Positions 1 through 11,734 of a stretch of 64,000 bases of DNA are shown here, piece by piece. Both the position numbers and the translations under genes were made by a program. The DNA is from Oscillospiraceae bacterium (lineage in GTDB: Bacteria; Bacillota; Clostridia; Oscillospirales; CAG-272). Location of the stretch: contig QAKK01000025.1 of the NCBI GenBank assembly GCA_003343845.1, positions 62,001 to 126,000 of the forward strand, given 5' to 3'. Within the stretch, counting starts at the first letter, position 1. Every line of letters begins with the position of its first letter. The notes beneath the pieces were generated by a model. That model made no database searches. It was not told the DNA's origin and worked only from the letters and a program-made list of their open reading frames with translations.

Positions 1-19
1 CAGCAACTCAAAATAGTTC

Positions 20-50
20 TTGACTTTAGTATACCCATTTGGTATACTAA
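20..50 (+). promoter_or_regulatory. Sigma-A promoter overlapped by a perfect palindromic operator
   Basis: TTGACT at 20-25 and TATACT at 43-48 with exactly 17 bases between. A perfect inverted repeat, TTAGTATACC (26-35), 5-base gap, GGTATACTAA (41-50), fills the spacer and covers the -10, so a bound dimeric repressor would block the polymerase. No protein start follows closely; the next clear event downstream is the hairpin at 140-174. The regulator is not identifiable from the window. Confidence 0.7.
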
Positions 51-54
51 ACAT

Positions 55-174
55 ATCCCGAAACGGTATATATCCGTCCGGGACGCGGATACCGGACGCT
101 TTTCGATGTTCTGCTGACGGTGTTCCCGCAAATCTCCATGCAAAAAGGAAGTGCCCATGGCACTTCCTTTTTGC
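55..174 (+). ncRNA. Candidate small RNA or attenuated leader
   Basis: This is the stretch between the operator-controlled promoter and the hairpin terminator. It has no convincing reading frame. It can form a hairpin of CGTCCGG (75-81) with CCGGACG (92-98) and then the terminator stem. The expected transcript is about 120 nt. It could equally be the leader or remnant of a lost gene. No known RNA family is recognised. Confidence 0.35.
140..174 (+). terminator. Hairpin terminator
   Basis: A perfect 16-bp stem (140-155 with 159-174) and a 3-base loop. The A-run starting the left arm and the T-run in the right arm give the usual Firmicutes bidirectional form. Confidence 0.7.
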
Positions 175-193
175 ATTTCCGGCGATGTTCCCC

Positions 194-222
194 TTTACAG
201 CATGCCCGAAATGTGATATAAT
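194..222 (+). promoter_or_regulatory. Promoter of the MBL-uvrB-uvrA operon
   Basis: TTTACA (194-199), 17-base spacer, TATAAT (217-222), about 70 bases before the start of the MBL hydrolase gene. No LexA-type SOS box was seen near it, although uvrBA follow. Confidence 0.75.
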
Positions 223-291
223 ACTATATTCAGTGAAAATCAACTTTTTTCTATAGAACTTTCACGGCAGCTTTTGGACGGGGAGGGTAAA

Positions 292-1165
292 ATGACCGAT
301 CATTTTTGCTTCGGCGGCGCACAGATATTCCGGATTGTGGAGACGCAGGACGCCGGCGACATTATACAGCGCATTGTCCCCGCCATGACGGCGGCGGCGA
401 TCCGCCCCTATGCGGCGCGCTTCCCTGCCTGCGCCAACGGCGGGCATGTGCTCGCCCCGGTGCAGAGCTTTCTGCTTTTTGCCGACGGGCGGCGCATCCT
501 CATCGACACCGGCATCGGCAACGGCAAGCCGCTCTGCGGCGGCTGGGGAGGTCTCGACACCGACTGGCTCGACCGCCTTACGGTGGCTGCGCCGCCCGAG
601 ACGATCGATACCGTGATCTGCACGCATCTGCACGCCGACCATGTCGGCTGGAACACACGGCTGCAAAACGGCGCATGGACACCGACCTTCCCGCACGCAA
701 AATACCATTTGCCCGCCGGAGATCTCGAAGACCTGCGCGCCCGCCTGCCGAAGCTTTCCCAAGACGACGTCTGCGTGCTGCGCGATTCGATCGCGCCCGT
801 GCTGGCAGCCGGGGCGGCAGTTCCCGTTCCGGACGGCGAGCGGACGATCACCGATACGGTGTCCCTCGTCCCGACGCCGGGGCACACGCCGCACCACCTT
901 GCCGTGCGCGTCACGGCGGGCGGACGCTCCCTGCTGTTCTGCGGCGATCTTTTTTACCATGTCTGCCAGGCGGAGCACCCCGCGTGGGGTGCGGAGGACA
1001 ACCCCCTGCTGCTTGCCACGCGTCTGCGCGTTCTGGCTGAGGCAGCAGCGCGTGGCAGCCTGCTTTTCTTCGGTCATATGCCCTATCCGCTGCGCATCAC
1101 GGCGGATGCAGACGGCTACACGGCGCACCCCGTTCGTGAAGCAAACCTCTTGAAAGGAGACGACG

Positions 1166-1176
<11 letters not shown>
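292..1176 (+). CDS. Metallo-beta-lactamase-fold hydrolase
   Basis: A 294-aa cytosolic protein of the MBL superfamily. The binuclear metal site is visible as THLHADH (residues 111-117), a histidine in PTPGHTPHH (H198), an aspartate in FCGDLF (D219) and a late histidine in FFGHMPYP. The substrate cannot be told; the family includes lactonases, glyoxalases and phosphodiesterases. The ATG at 292 is preferred over the in-frame TTG at 274 because GGGAGG lies 6 bases before it. The last 11 bases overlap uvrB, so the three genes probably share one transcript; this says little about function beyond co-expression with excision repair. Confidence 0.85.
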
Positions 1177-3133
<1,957 letters not shown>

Positions 3134-3221
3134 GGAGCGGAGACGCGGCGTGCTCTCAGGCTTCCCCCTCTCCGCATCTCCATCCGCTTTTCCCTACTTT
3201 TTCACACGAAAGGGTATTACC

Positions 3222-6056
<2,835 letters not shown>

Positions 6057-6070
6057 GGGAAAGGGGATTC

Positions 6071-6263
6071 GGCTCCCCTGTGCAAGGGGAGAGCTGTACG
6101 AGACGCGAAGCGTCTCGCGGCGTTTTCCCGATGGGAAAACATCCTGAGCCGTAGGCGACTGATGCGGGATTGTACAAAGCAAAATATCGTACCATGCTGT
6201 GTCGGCTGCCTGCATGCCCTCATCCACCGCTAACGCGGTCCCCCTTCCACACCGGGGAAGGCT
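6071..6263. repeat. Interspersed palindromic repeat, full copy A
   Basis: A modular element of about 190 bp. In order it has a G/C hairpin (CTCCCCTGTGCAAGGGGAG), a GAGACGCGAAGCGTCTC palindrome, GTTTTCCCGATGGGAAAAC, a central ATTGTACAAAGCAAA...CCATGCTGTG stretch, a CCCTCATCCACCGC module and a closing CTTCC...GGGGAAGG hairpin. It matches the copies at 10973-11153 and, inverted, 47299-47485. It lies between the uvrA stop and the bidirectional terminator. Confidence 0.8.
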
Positions 6264-6310
6264 AAGAGACGCCCCACAGTATGTGCGGATTCTTTACCCG
6301 CTCCACACAA

Positions 6311-6344
6311 AAAGCCGCGCGCCGAATCGGCGCGCGGCTTTTTT
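6311..6344. terminator. Bidirectional terminator between uvrA and the methyltransferase gene
   Basis: A 12-bp perfect stem (GCCGCGCGCCGA 6314-6325 with 6327-6338) flanked by A5 and T6. It serves two convergent genes. Confidence 0.9.
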
Positions 6345-6454
6345 CACCCCTCGGGGCGGTCAAATTTGAAATACTGGTACAAAAAGCACGGGATCATGCC
6401 GTTGTAGAGCTTGCGCACCTTGTCGGCGCGCCTGCCGTACAGGCGTTCAAACCG
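6344..6454 (-). other. Displaced C-terminal coding remnant of the methyltransferase gene
   Basis: Reading on in frame past the amber codon at 6455-6457 gives RFERLYGRRADKVRKLYNGM followed by IPCFLYQYFKFDRPEG and a TGA at 6344-6346. This is the expected C-terminal end of the YpsC/RlmL-type family, so the true gene body is 6344-7474. The segment keeps full coding sense, so the stop is recent, read through, or an error. Confidence 0.8.
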
Positions 6455-7474
6455 CTAGCTGGAGGTCAGCACATAGACCTGCCAGGGTTCGAGTGAGCGG
6501 AAATGCTGCCCCATGCGGGCGTAAAGCCGCTCCACCTCGTCGGCGCTGCCCATGCGCTCGCCGTACGGCGGATTGCAGACGATCGTGCCGCGCCGCCCGC
6601 CGGTGCGGATGGTGCAGGCATCGGCAACGAAGGTCTTCACCACGTCCGAAACGCCCGCGCGCGCCGCGTTGTCGGCGGCAAGCTGCACCATCTCGGGGTC
6701 GATATCCGATGCGTATGCCTCAAAAGCGGTCGGGCGGATCGCCGCCTTCGCCTCGGCGCGCGCCTCTGCCCAAAGCTCGGGCGGGGCGACGGCAAATTCC
6801 TCCGCGGCAAAGCGGCGGAACAGCCCGGGCGCCTGATTCTTCATGATCATTGCCGCCTCGATGGCGATCGTGCCGCTTCCGCAGAACGGATCCCACAGAA
6901 GCACATTCTCGCGCGGGCGGGAATTGAGCGCCAGCGCCGCCGCCAGCGTCTCGCGCAGGGGCGCAGCCCCCGCGATGGCGCGGTAACCGCGTTTGTGCAG
7001 CGGCACGCCCGAGGTGTCGATCATCAGGGTGGCGACATCCTTCAGAATGAAGAACTCGACCTGATATTTCGTCTTGCTCTCGGGAAACCAGCACATGCCA
7101 TACTCGTTGTCCAGCCGCTTGGCAATCGCCTTTTTGACGATGCTCTGGCAGTCGGGAATCGAGAACAGCTTGCTCTTCACCGCATGTCCCTTGACCGGGA
7201 AGGCGTCCTCGCGCCCGATAAAGCGCTCCCATTCGATGGCTTTCGTCCCCTCAAACAGCTCACCGAAGGTGCGCGCGCGAAAGCTCCCCATCTTGATATA
7301 GACCCGCTCGGCGCAGCGCAGATGGATGTTGCAGCGGGCGATCGCCGCCTCGTCGCCGATAAAGCTGACTCTGCCGTCGATCGTCTCGGTGCGGCGATAG
7401 CCGAGGCGGTCGATCTCCTCGCCGAGGAAATGTTCCAGCCCGAACAGGCAGGTTGCTACAAATTCGATAACCAT
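6455..7474 (-). CDS. THUMP-domain class I SAM-dependent RNA methyltransferase (YpsC/RlmL type), interrupted by an amber codon
   Basis: As annotated to the first stop this is 339 aa; relatives are about 375-385 aa. An N-terminal THUMP RNA-binding domain (about residues 1-160) is followed by a Rossmann methyltransferase domain with DPFCGSGTIAIEAA as the SAM loop and NPPYGERM as the catalytic N-P-P-Y motif, so it should make an N2-methylguanosine in 23S rRNA. The frame stops at TAG (6455-6457) although 36 further family-like codons follow in the same frame. Catalytic motifs are intact; about 37 residues of the C-terminus are lost unless the codon is read through. It lies downstream of nrdR on the same strand. 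Confidence 0.85.
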   Translation of the reverse strand: MVIEFVATCLFGLEHFLGEEIDRLGYRRTETIDGRVSFIGDEAAIARCNIHLRCAERVYIKMGSFRARTFGELFEGTKAIEWERFIGREDAFPVKGHAVKSKLFSIPDCQSIVKKAIAKRLDNEYGMCWFPESKTKYQVEFFILKDVATLMIDTSGVPLHKRGYRAIAGAAPLRETLAAALALNSRPRENVLLWDPFCGSGTIAIEAAMIMKNQAPGLFRRFAAEEFAVAPPELWAEARAEAKAAIRPTAFEAYASDIDPEMVQLAADNAARAGVSDVVKTFVADACTIRTGGRRGTIVCNPPYGERMGSADEVERLYARMGQHFRSLEPWQVYVLTSS

Positions 7475-7551
7475 TCTATATGACGCCGCTCCGGCTTACC
7501 GTTTTTGCCGACGACGGCGCATCCTCCAGACTTCCTTTTTACGCGCCCGCG

Positions 7552-7998
7552 TTACTGCTTTTTGTTCAGCCGTTCCAGCTCCTTCATGAAGGTCGCCACG
7601 TCCTTGAACTCGCGGTAGACCGAGGCGAAGCGGACATAGGAGACCGCGTCCAGCGTCTTGAGCTTATCCATGATGATCTCGCCGATCTCGGTGGTCGTGA
7701 TCTCGGCGCGCAGCGAGTTTTGCAGCTCTGCCTCAATCTCGCGGGCAAGCGCGGCGGTATCGACCGGGCGCTTTTGGCACGCCTTGATGAGTCCGCTCTC
7801 CAGCTTCATGCGGTCGAAAAACTCCTTCGAGCCGTCCTTTTTGATGACAACGAGCTGCACCGAGTCGATGACCTCATAGGTCGTGAAGCGGCGGCGGCAG
7901 GACAGGCATTCGCGTCTGCGGCGGATGCTGCTGTTGTCGCCCACGGGGCGGGAATCAATGACCTTGCTCTCTGCAAAGCCGCAGTTGGGACATTTCAT
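7552..7998 (-). CDS. nrdR: Transcriptional repressor NrdR
   Basis: A 148-aa repressor of ribonucleotide reductase operons that senses ATP/dATP. It has an N-terminal zinc ribbon (CPNCG at residues 3-7, CLSCRRRF near 31-38) and an ATP-cone domain (about residues 49-140). Start at 7998 gives MKCPNCGF, the universal family start, with AGGAGAAATT before it; the longer frame to 8022 adds eight unrelated residues. Tandem NrdR boxes cover its own promoter, so it is probably autoregulated, and the nrdD promoter in this window carries the same arrangement. Confidence 0.97.
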   Translation of the reverse strand: MKCPNCGFAESKVIDSRPVGDNSSIRRRRECLSCRRRFTTYEVIDSVQLVVIKKDGSKEFFDRMKLESGLIKACQKRPVDTAALAREIEAELQNSLRAEITTTEIGEIIMDKLKTLDAVSYVRFASVYREFKDVATFMKELERLNKKQ

Positions 7999-8016
7999 GG
8001 AATTTCTCCTGTAAAA

Positions 8017-8066
8017 GCACAATATATAGTGCTTTTATTATAGCATAATGCCTATATTCTTGTAAA
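8017..8066 (-). promoter_or_regulatory. nrdR promoter with tandem NrdR boxes
   Basis: Read leftward, TTTACA (8061-8066), 18 bases, TATAAT (8037-8042). Box 1, GCACAATATATAGTGC (8017-8032), is a near-perfect match to the NrdR-box pattern and sits just past the -10. Box 2, TGCCTATATTCTTGTA (8049-8064), is weaker, exactly 32 bases away (three helical turns), the spacing known for tandem NrdR boxes. Confidence 0.8.
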
Positions 8067-8086
8067 TAGGAAATGCAAAAAAACTG

Positions 8087-8115
8087 TTGACAAATCCGCC
8101 TGTCTGTGTTATAAT
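8087..8115 (+). promoter_or_regulatory. tRNA-Pro promoter
   Basis: Consensus TTGACA (8087-8092), 17 bases, TATAAT (8110-8115), 26 bases before the tRNA. Confidence 0.9.
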
Positions 8116-8141
8116 AATCTGCGCTGAAAAGATATCAGCAT

Positions 8142-8218
8142 CGGGATGTAGCACAGCTTGGTAGTGCGCTTGGTTCGGGACCAAGAGGTCGGGTGTTCGA
8201 ATCACCTCATTCCGACCA
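8142..8218 (+). tRNA. tRNA-Pro (anticodon CGG)
   Basis: A 77-nt cloverleaf. The acceptor arm CGGGATG pairs with CATTCCG allowing a G-T pair. The D arm is AGCACAGCTTGGTAGTGCG. The anticodon stem CTTGG/CCAAG holds the loop TTCGGGA (anticodon CGG). The T arm is GGGTGTTCGAATCACC, with an encoded CCA end. The gene has its own promoter and terminator. Confidence 0.97.
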
Positions 8219-8250
8219 AAAAAGAAGACGCCGTGCGCGTCTTCTTTTTT
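8219..8250. terminator. Terminator after tRNA-Pro, probably bidirectional
   Basis: GAAGACGC (8224-8231) pairs with GCGTCTTC (8237-8244), with A-run and T-run flanks. It also faces the end of the leftward Dabb gene. Confidence 0.9.
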
Positions 8251-8292
8251 TGCGTTCGGGTTTATTCCGATGCATCAAAGCATCGCTTTGCT

Positions 8293-8592
8293 TCAGAATT
8301 CGTAGTCCATGCAGACGCGGGACTTGACCACGCTGCGAACATGATTTGCCGCTGCGACGTGCGCGGGATGTACCTTGTAGCCGTCGTAGGCTGCCGCGTC
8401 GGTCATGGTGCTGTCCAGCATCATGTCCACGTTGCTGCTGTCCATCGGGTTGATCTCAACGTGCAGCGAAATGAGCCCCGGCACAACGCCGACCAGCGCT
8501 TCCAGATCGCGCTTGCACTGCTCTGCCTCCGCGCGCTTCTCCGCGGGGGTGAGTTCGTCCTTCAGCTGCCAAAGCAGAATATGTCTGACCAT
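8293..8592 (-). CDS. Dabb (stress-responsive alpha/beta-barrel) domain protein
   Basis: A 99-aa single-domain protein. It starts MVRHILLWQLKDELTPAEK, the typical Dabb opening (beta strand ending in W-x-L-K), and has the conserved VDMMLDSTMTDAAAYDGYKVHPAH region that ends in the domain's tyrosine-x-x-H-P-x-H signature. These small dimeric barrels occur alone or in oxygenase-like enzymes; no substrate can be named. AAAGGAGACAAAAATC precedes the ATG. It stands alone between RNase J and tRNA-Pro. Confidence 0.85.
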   Translation of the reverse strand: MVRHILLWQLKDELTPAEKRAEAEQCKRDLEALVGVVPGLISLHVEINPMDSSNVDMMLDSTMTDAAAYDGYKVHPAHVAAANHVRSVVKSRVCMDYEF

Positions 8593-8716
8593 GATTTTTG
8601 TCTCCTTTATTTACAAAAATGAAATACAAGTGAATTTTGGTGTGCAGCGGCGGGAAGCAGACGGTGTCCTACGGTATGCACGGTTTTTGCGCTATCCGGC
8701 AGGAGGCGGCGTTTTT

Positions 8717-8795
8717 CAGGCTTCCCTTGGGGGAGCGCTGTGCGAGACGCAAGGCGTTTTTCAGGCTTCCCCACCGGGGAAGGCTTGGTTACCCC
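8717..8795. repeat. Interspersed palindromic repeat, partial copy B
   Basis: Two G/C hairpin modules (CTTCCCTTGGGGGAG and CTTCCCCACCGGGGAAGG) joined by GAGACGCAAGGCG; the central module is missing. It directly follows the RNase J stop and may help end its transcript. The related phrase GGCGGGAAGCAGACGG lies just before it at about 8647. Confidence 0.65.
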
Positions 8796-8800
8796 CGCTT

Positions 8801-10693
8801 TTACACATCCATGATGACCGGGAGAATCATCGGCTTGCGGTGCGTCTTCTGATACAGATACTTGCCGAGCGCGTCCTTGACCGAGGTCTTCAGCTCCATC
8901 CAGTCGGTGCGGCTGGCTTCAAGGCACTTGTTCAGCGCCGCGGCGGCAATTTCACGCGCCTCGCCCATCAGTTCCTCGCTCTCGCGCACATAGACAAAGC
9001 CGCGCGAGATGATGTCGGGTCCCGAGGACAGCAGGCGTGCGTCAAGGTCAACCGCCGCAACCACGACGATCAGCCCGTCCTGCGACAGGTGCTTGCGGTC
9101 GCGGAGCACGATACTGCCGACGTCGCCGACGCCGTAGCCGTCCACCAGGATCTTGCCCGAGGGAATCGTGCCCGCAAAGCGTGCACCCTTTGCATCGATC
9201 TCCAGCACCTTGCCGATGTCGGAAATGAAGATATTCTCGTCCGGAATGCCCATCGAGCGGGCGATCTGCCGGTTGGCATCCAGATGGCGCAGCTCGCCGT
9301 GGATCGGCATGAAATACTTCGGGTGCGTGAGCGCCTGCATCAGCTTCAGCTCCTCACGGCAGGCGTGCCCCGAGACGTGCACGTCGGTCTCGGGATCGTG
9401 CATGACCGAGACGCCCGCGCCGATCAGCGCGTTGATGATCTTGCCGACCGACTTCTCATTGCCGGGGATCGCCGAGGCGCTGATGACCACAAGATCCTTC
9501 TGCCCGAGCGTGACGCGGTCGTTGTCACCGAAGGCGAGGCGGTAGAGCGCGCTCATCGGCTCACCCTGGCTGCCCGTGGTGACCAGCGTGACCTGGCTCT
9601 CGGGATAGCGCTTGATGTCCTTGACGTCGATCAGCAGCCCGTCCGGCACGTTCATGTACCCGAGCGCGCTGGCAGCGGCGATGACGTTGACCATGCTGCG
9701 CCCCATGACGGCGACCTTGCGCCCGTTCTCGGCGGAGAGCGAAATGATCTGCTGCACGCGGTGGACATTGGACGAGAATGTCGCGATGACCAGCCGCTTA
9801 TCCTTGTTTTTGAGAAAGATGTCCGCAAGGCTTCTGCCGACGGTGCGTTCCGACGGGGTGAAGCCCGGGCGCTCGGCATTGGTGGACTCGCACATGAGCA
9901 GCAGCACGCCCTCATTGCCGATCTCGCCGATGCGGGTAATATCCATCATCTTGCCGTCCACGGGGGTGAGGTCGAGCTTGAAGTCGCCGGTGTGGAACAG
10001 GATGCCGAGCGGCGTGCGGATCGCGATCGCGCAGGCGTCGGCAATGGAGTGGTTGACGCGGACAAACTCTGCCGAGAGGCTGCCGAGCTGCACGGTGTCG
10101 CCGGGCTGCACGGTGTGCAGGCGGGGCGTGTGCGGCAGCGAATGCTCGGACAGCTTCTTCTCGACGATGCCGAGCGTGAGCGCCGTGCCGTAAATATCCG
10201 GGTTGATCGAGCGCAGGACGTAGGGCAGCGAGCCGATGTGGTCCTCGTGCCCGTGCGTCAGCAGGATGCCGCGGATCTTCTCTTTATTCTTTTCGAGGTA
10301 GGTGACGTCCGGGATAACGAGATCAATGCCGAGCATATCCTCATCGGGGAATGCGATGCCGCAGTCCACCACGATGATGTCGTCGCCGTACTCGATCATG
10401 GTCATGTTCTTGCCGATCTCATGCAGACCGCCGAGCGAGGCGATGCGGATCTTGCCGGTCGGCTTTGCGCCGCCCTTGCCACCGCGCTTGCGCTTCGCCG
10501 GCTGCGCGGTCTGTGCGATCTGCGCCGGCGTCACGGCCGCAGCGGGCGCGGCGGGCTGTGCCGCCTGTGTCTGCGCCTTCTTCGGTCTTCTTGTGTAGTG
10601 CCGCTTGGCGGTTTTCTTCTCCGCCGCGGCGGGACTTTGCGGATGCTCCGCGGGGTTATTCTGCGCGGGGTTTTTCTGATTGTTTTTTTCCAT
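8801..10693 (-). CDS. Ribonuclease J
   Basis: A 630-aa beta-CASP metallo-beta-lactamase RNase combining 5'-3' exonuclease and endonuclease activity, central to Firmicutes mRNA decay and rRNA maturation. After an Ala/Pro/Lys-rich low-complexity extension (residues 1-79), the catalytic domain starts at GKIRIASLGGLHEIGKNM. The metal motif is THGHEDH (146-152). The beta-CASP segment and the GHACREELKLM...IHGE histidines follow, with a C-terminal domain. The core is the usual length; the basic extension is an addition found in some Clostridia. AAGGAGAATTT precedes the ATG. Only one RNase J gene is visible here, so J1 and J2 cannot be separated. Confidence 0.93.
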   Translation of the reverse strand: MEKNNQKNPAQNNPAEHPQSPAAAEKKTAKRHYTRRPKKAQTQAAQPAAPAAAVTPAQIAQTAQPAKRKRGGKGGAKPTGKIRIASLGGLHEIGKNMTMIEYGDDIIVVDCGIAFPDEDMLGIDLVIPDVTYLEKNKEKIRGILLTHGHEDHIGSLPYVLRSINPDIYGTALTLGIVEKKLSEHSLPHTPRLHTVQPGDTVQLGSLSAEFVRVNHSIADACAIAIRTPLGILFHTGDFKLDLTPVDGKMMDITRIGEIGNEGVLLLMCESTNAERPGFTPSERTVGRSLADIFLKNKDKRLVIATFSSNVHRVQQIISLSAENGRKVAVMGRSMVNVIAAASALGYMNVPDGLLIDVKDIKRYPESQVTLVTTGSQGEPMSALYRLAFGDNDRVTLGQKDLVVISASAIPGNEKSVGKIINALIGAGVSVMHDPETDVHVSGHACREELKLMQALTHPKYFMPIHGELRHLDANRQIARSMGIPDENIFISDIGKVLEIDAKGARFAGTIPSGKILVDGYGVGDVGSIVLRDRKHLSQDGLIVVVAAVDLDARLLSSGPDIISRGFVYVRESEELMGEAREIAAAALNKCLEASRTDWMELKTSVKDALGKYLYQKTHRKPMILPVIMDV

Positions 10694-10944
10694 AAATTCT
10701 CCTTTGTGTCAGTCTTGAAAACGTACACGCCGCGCGAAAAACGGGCGCGGGCGCGAAAATAAAATCTGTCGGACAAGTCGGACAGACCAAAAGTAAAAGC
10801 ACTCGGACGCGGCAAAAAACCGCCCCCGATCGGGTGTATGTCGGCTTGGAGCGCACCGCGGAACGCACAGGCGGGCACTTTACGCACATAAAAACCGTTC
10901 AACAATTACAAAGATATTATACATCAACTGCGGCGGGAATGCAA
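10694..10944 (-). promoter_or_regulatory. RNase J promoter and long 5' leader
   Basis: Read leftward, TTGCAT (10939-10944), 17 bases, TATAAT (10916-10921). The transcript would carry a leader of about 215 bases before the ATG at 10693, with no frame that looks coding. A long leader on an RNase gene could serve autoregulation; this is inference only. Confidence 0.6.
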
Positions 10945-10972
10945 GAGGGTTTGTAAAAAAGGAAAGCGGGCA

Positions 10973-11153
10973 AGGCTTCCCTTGGGGGAGAGCTGTACGG
11001 GACGCTGCGCGTCTCGCGGAGTTTTCCCGATGGGAAAACATCCTGTGCCTGATGAGGGATTGTGCAAAGCAAAGCATTCCGCCATGCTGTGCCTTCTGCC
11101 TGCAAGCCCTCATCCACCGCTGGCGCGGTCCCCCTTCCCCAAAGGGGAAGGCT
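10973..11153. repeat. Interspersed palindromic repeat, full copy C
   Basis: The best full-length example: CTTCCCTTGGGGGAGAGC, the GAGAC-type palindrome in diverged form (GGGACGCTGCGCGTCTC), GTTTTCCCGATGGGAAAAC, GATGAGGGATTGTGCAAAGC, CCATGCTGTGCC, GCAAGCCCTCATCCACCGC and closing CCTTCCCCAAAGGGGAAGG. GATGAGGG pairs with CCCTCATC, so the whole can fold as one long branched hairpin. A GGCGGGAGCAAGCCCCCGCC hairpin follows at 11160-11179. Confidence 0.85.
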
Positions 11154-11204
11154 TAGATGCGGCGGGAGCAAGCCCCCGCCCGTGCGGTGTGTACACAGTT
11201 CCCG

Positions 11205-11280
11205 CTATTCCGTAGGGGCGACCATCGGTCGCCCGTTTTTGCTTTGTGACAGCGGGCGACCGATGGTCGCTCCTATAGGT
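11205..11280. repeat. Second repeat family, inverted pair
   Basis: TAGGGGCGACCATCGGTCGC (11213-11232) and, after a short gap, its inverted form GCGACCGATGGTCGCTCCTA (11265-11284). Each unit is itself a hairpin (GGCGACC/GGTCGCC). Similar units lie at 17136-17161 and 42514-42543. Confidence 0.65.
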
Positions 11281-11362
11281 TTGCCTCCCTTTTGCGCCAA
11301 CCGGCAGGGGTCATGGCGACCCGCATCCGCACTGTACGGCGCGCCGATTCCCGCGATTTCCC

Positions 11363-11617
11363 TCAAAAGATCCACCAAAGCAGCAAAAACAGCAGCCCGC
11401 CAGCCAGCATCCCGGCGGCAAACAGCCAGAGCCGCGGATGCCGCCGCGTGCGGCGACACGTGGTGTTCAGCGCCACCAACCGCTCCGCCTCGCGCACAAG
11501 CTCCCCCTCGCTCCCGCGCGACCGGTCAAAATCCTTGCGCAGGAGAAAATACGCCTCGTCAAAAATCTGGGAATCCGTTCCCTTTAACATAATGATCTGT
11601 CTCTGACAGCCGCGCAT
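11363..11617 (-). CDS. Small C-terminally anchored membrane protein of unknown function
   Basis: 84 aa. A soluble, charged N-terminal part (residues 1-64, containing LKGTDSQIFDEAYFLLRKD) is followed by a basic patch RRTRRHPR and one membrane helix (LWLFAAGMLAGGLLFLLLWWIF) at the extreme C-terminus, so it is probably tail-anchored. Start at 11617 is supported by GGAGGTGA 4 bases before the ATG; the frame is open further upstream, but that part lies under the divergent promoter. It is divergent from the pseudouridine synthase gene. No family is recognised with confidence. Confidence 0.7.
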   Translation of the reverse strand: MRGCQRQIIMLKGTDSQIFDEAYFLLRKDFDRSRGSEGELVREAERLVALNTTCRRTRRHPRLWLFAAGMLAGGLLFLLLWWIF

Positions 11618-11677
11618 CGTCTCACCTCCGATGGGATTTTTACCAAATTCGGGGCAGACTATGCAGACGGTGCACGC

Positions 11678-11706
11678 TTGCTTTTCGGGCAAGAACATGC
11701 TACAAT
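11678..11706 (+). promoter_or_regulatory. Promoter of the pseudouridine synthase-DUF3810 pair
   Basis: TTGCTT (11678-11683), 17 bases, TACAAT (11701-11706), 28 bases before the ATG. Confidence 0.65.
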
Positions 11707-11734
11707 AGATATAACACGACGAGCGGAGGTGCGC

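Noticed and set aside
20..256. 78-codon frame covering the operator and terminator
   Set aside because: Its start lies inside the -35 and it reads through the terminator hairpin; no SD.
8405..10762. 785-codon rightward frame opposite RNase J
   Set aside because: Antisense to a gene with an intact catalytic motif; no domain or SD.
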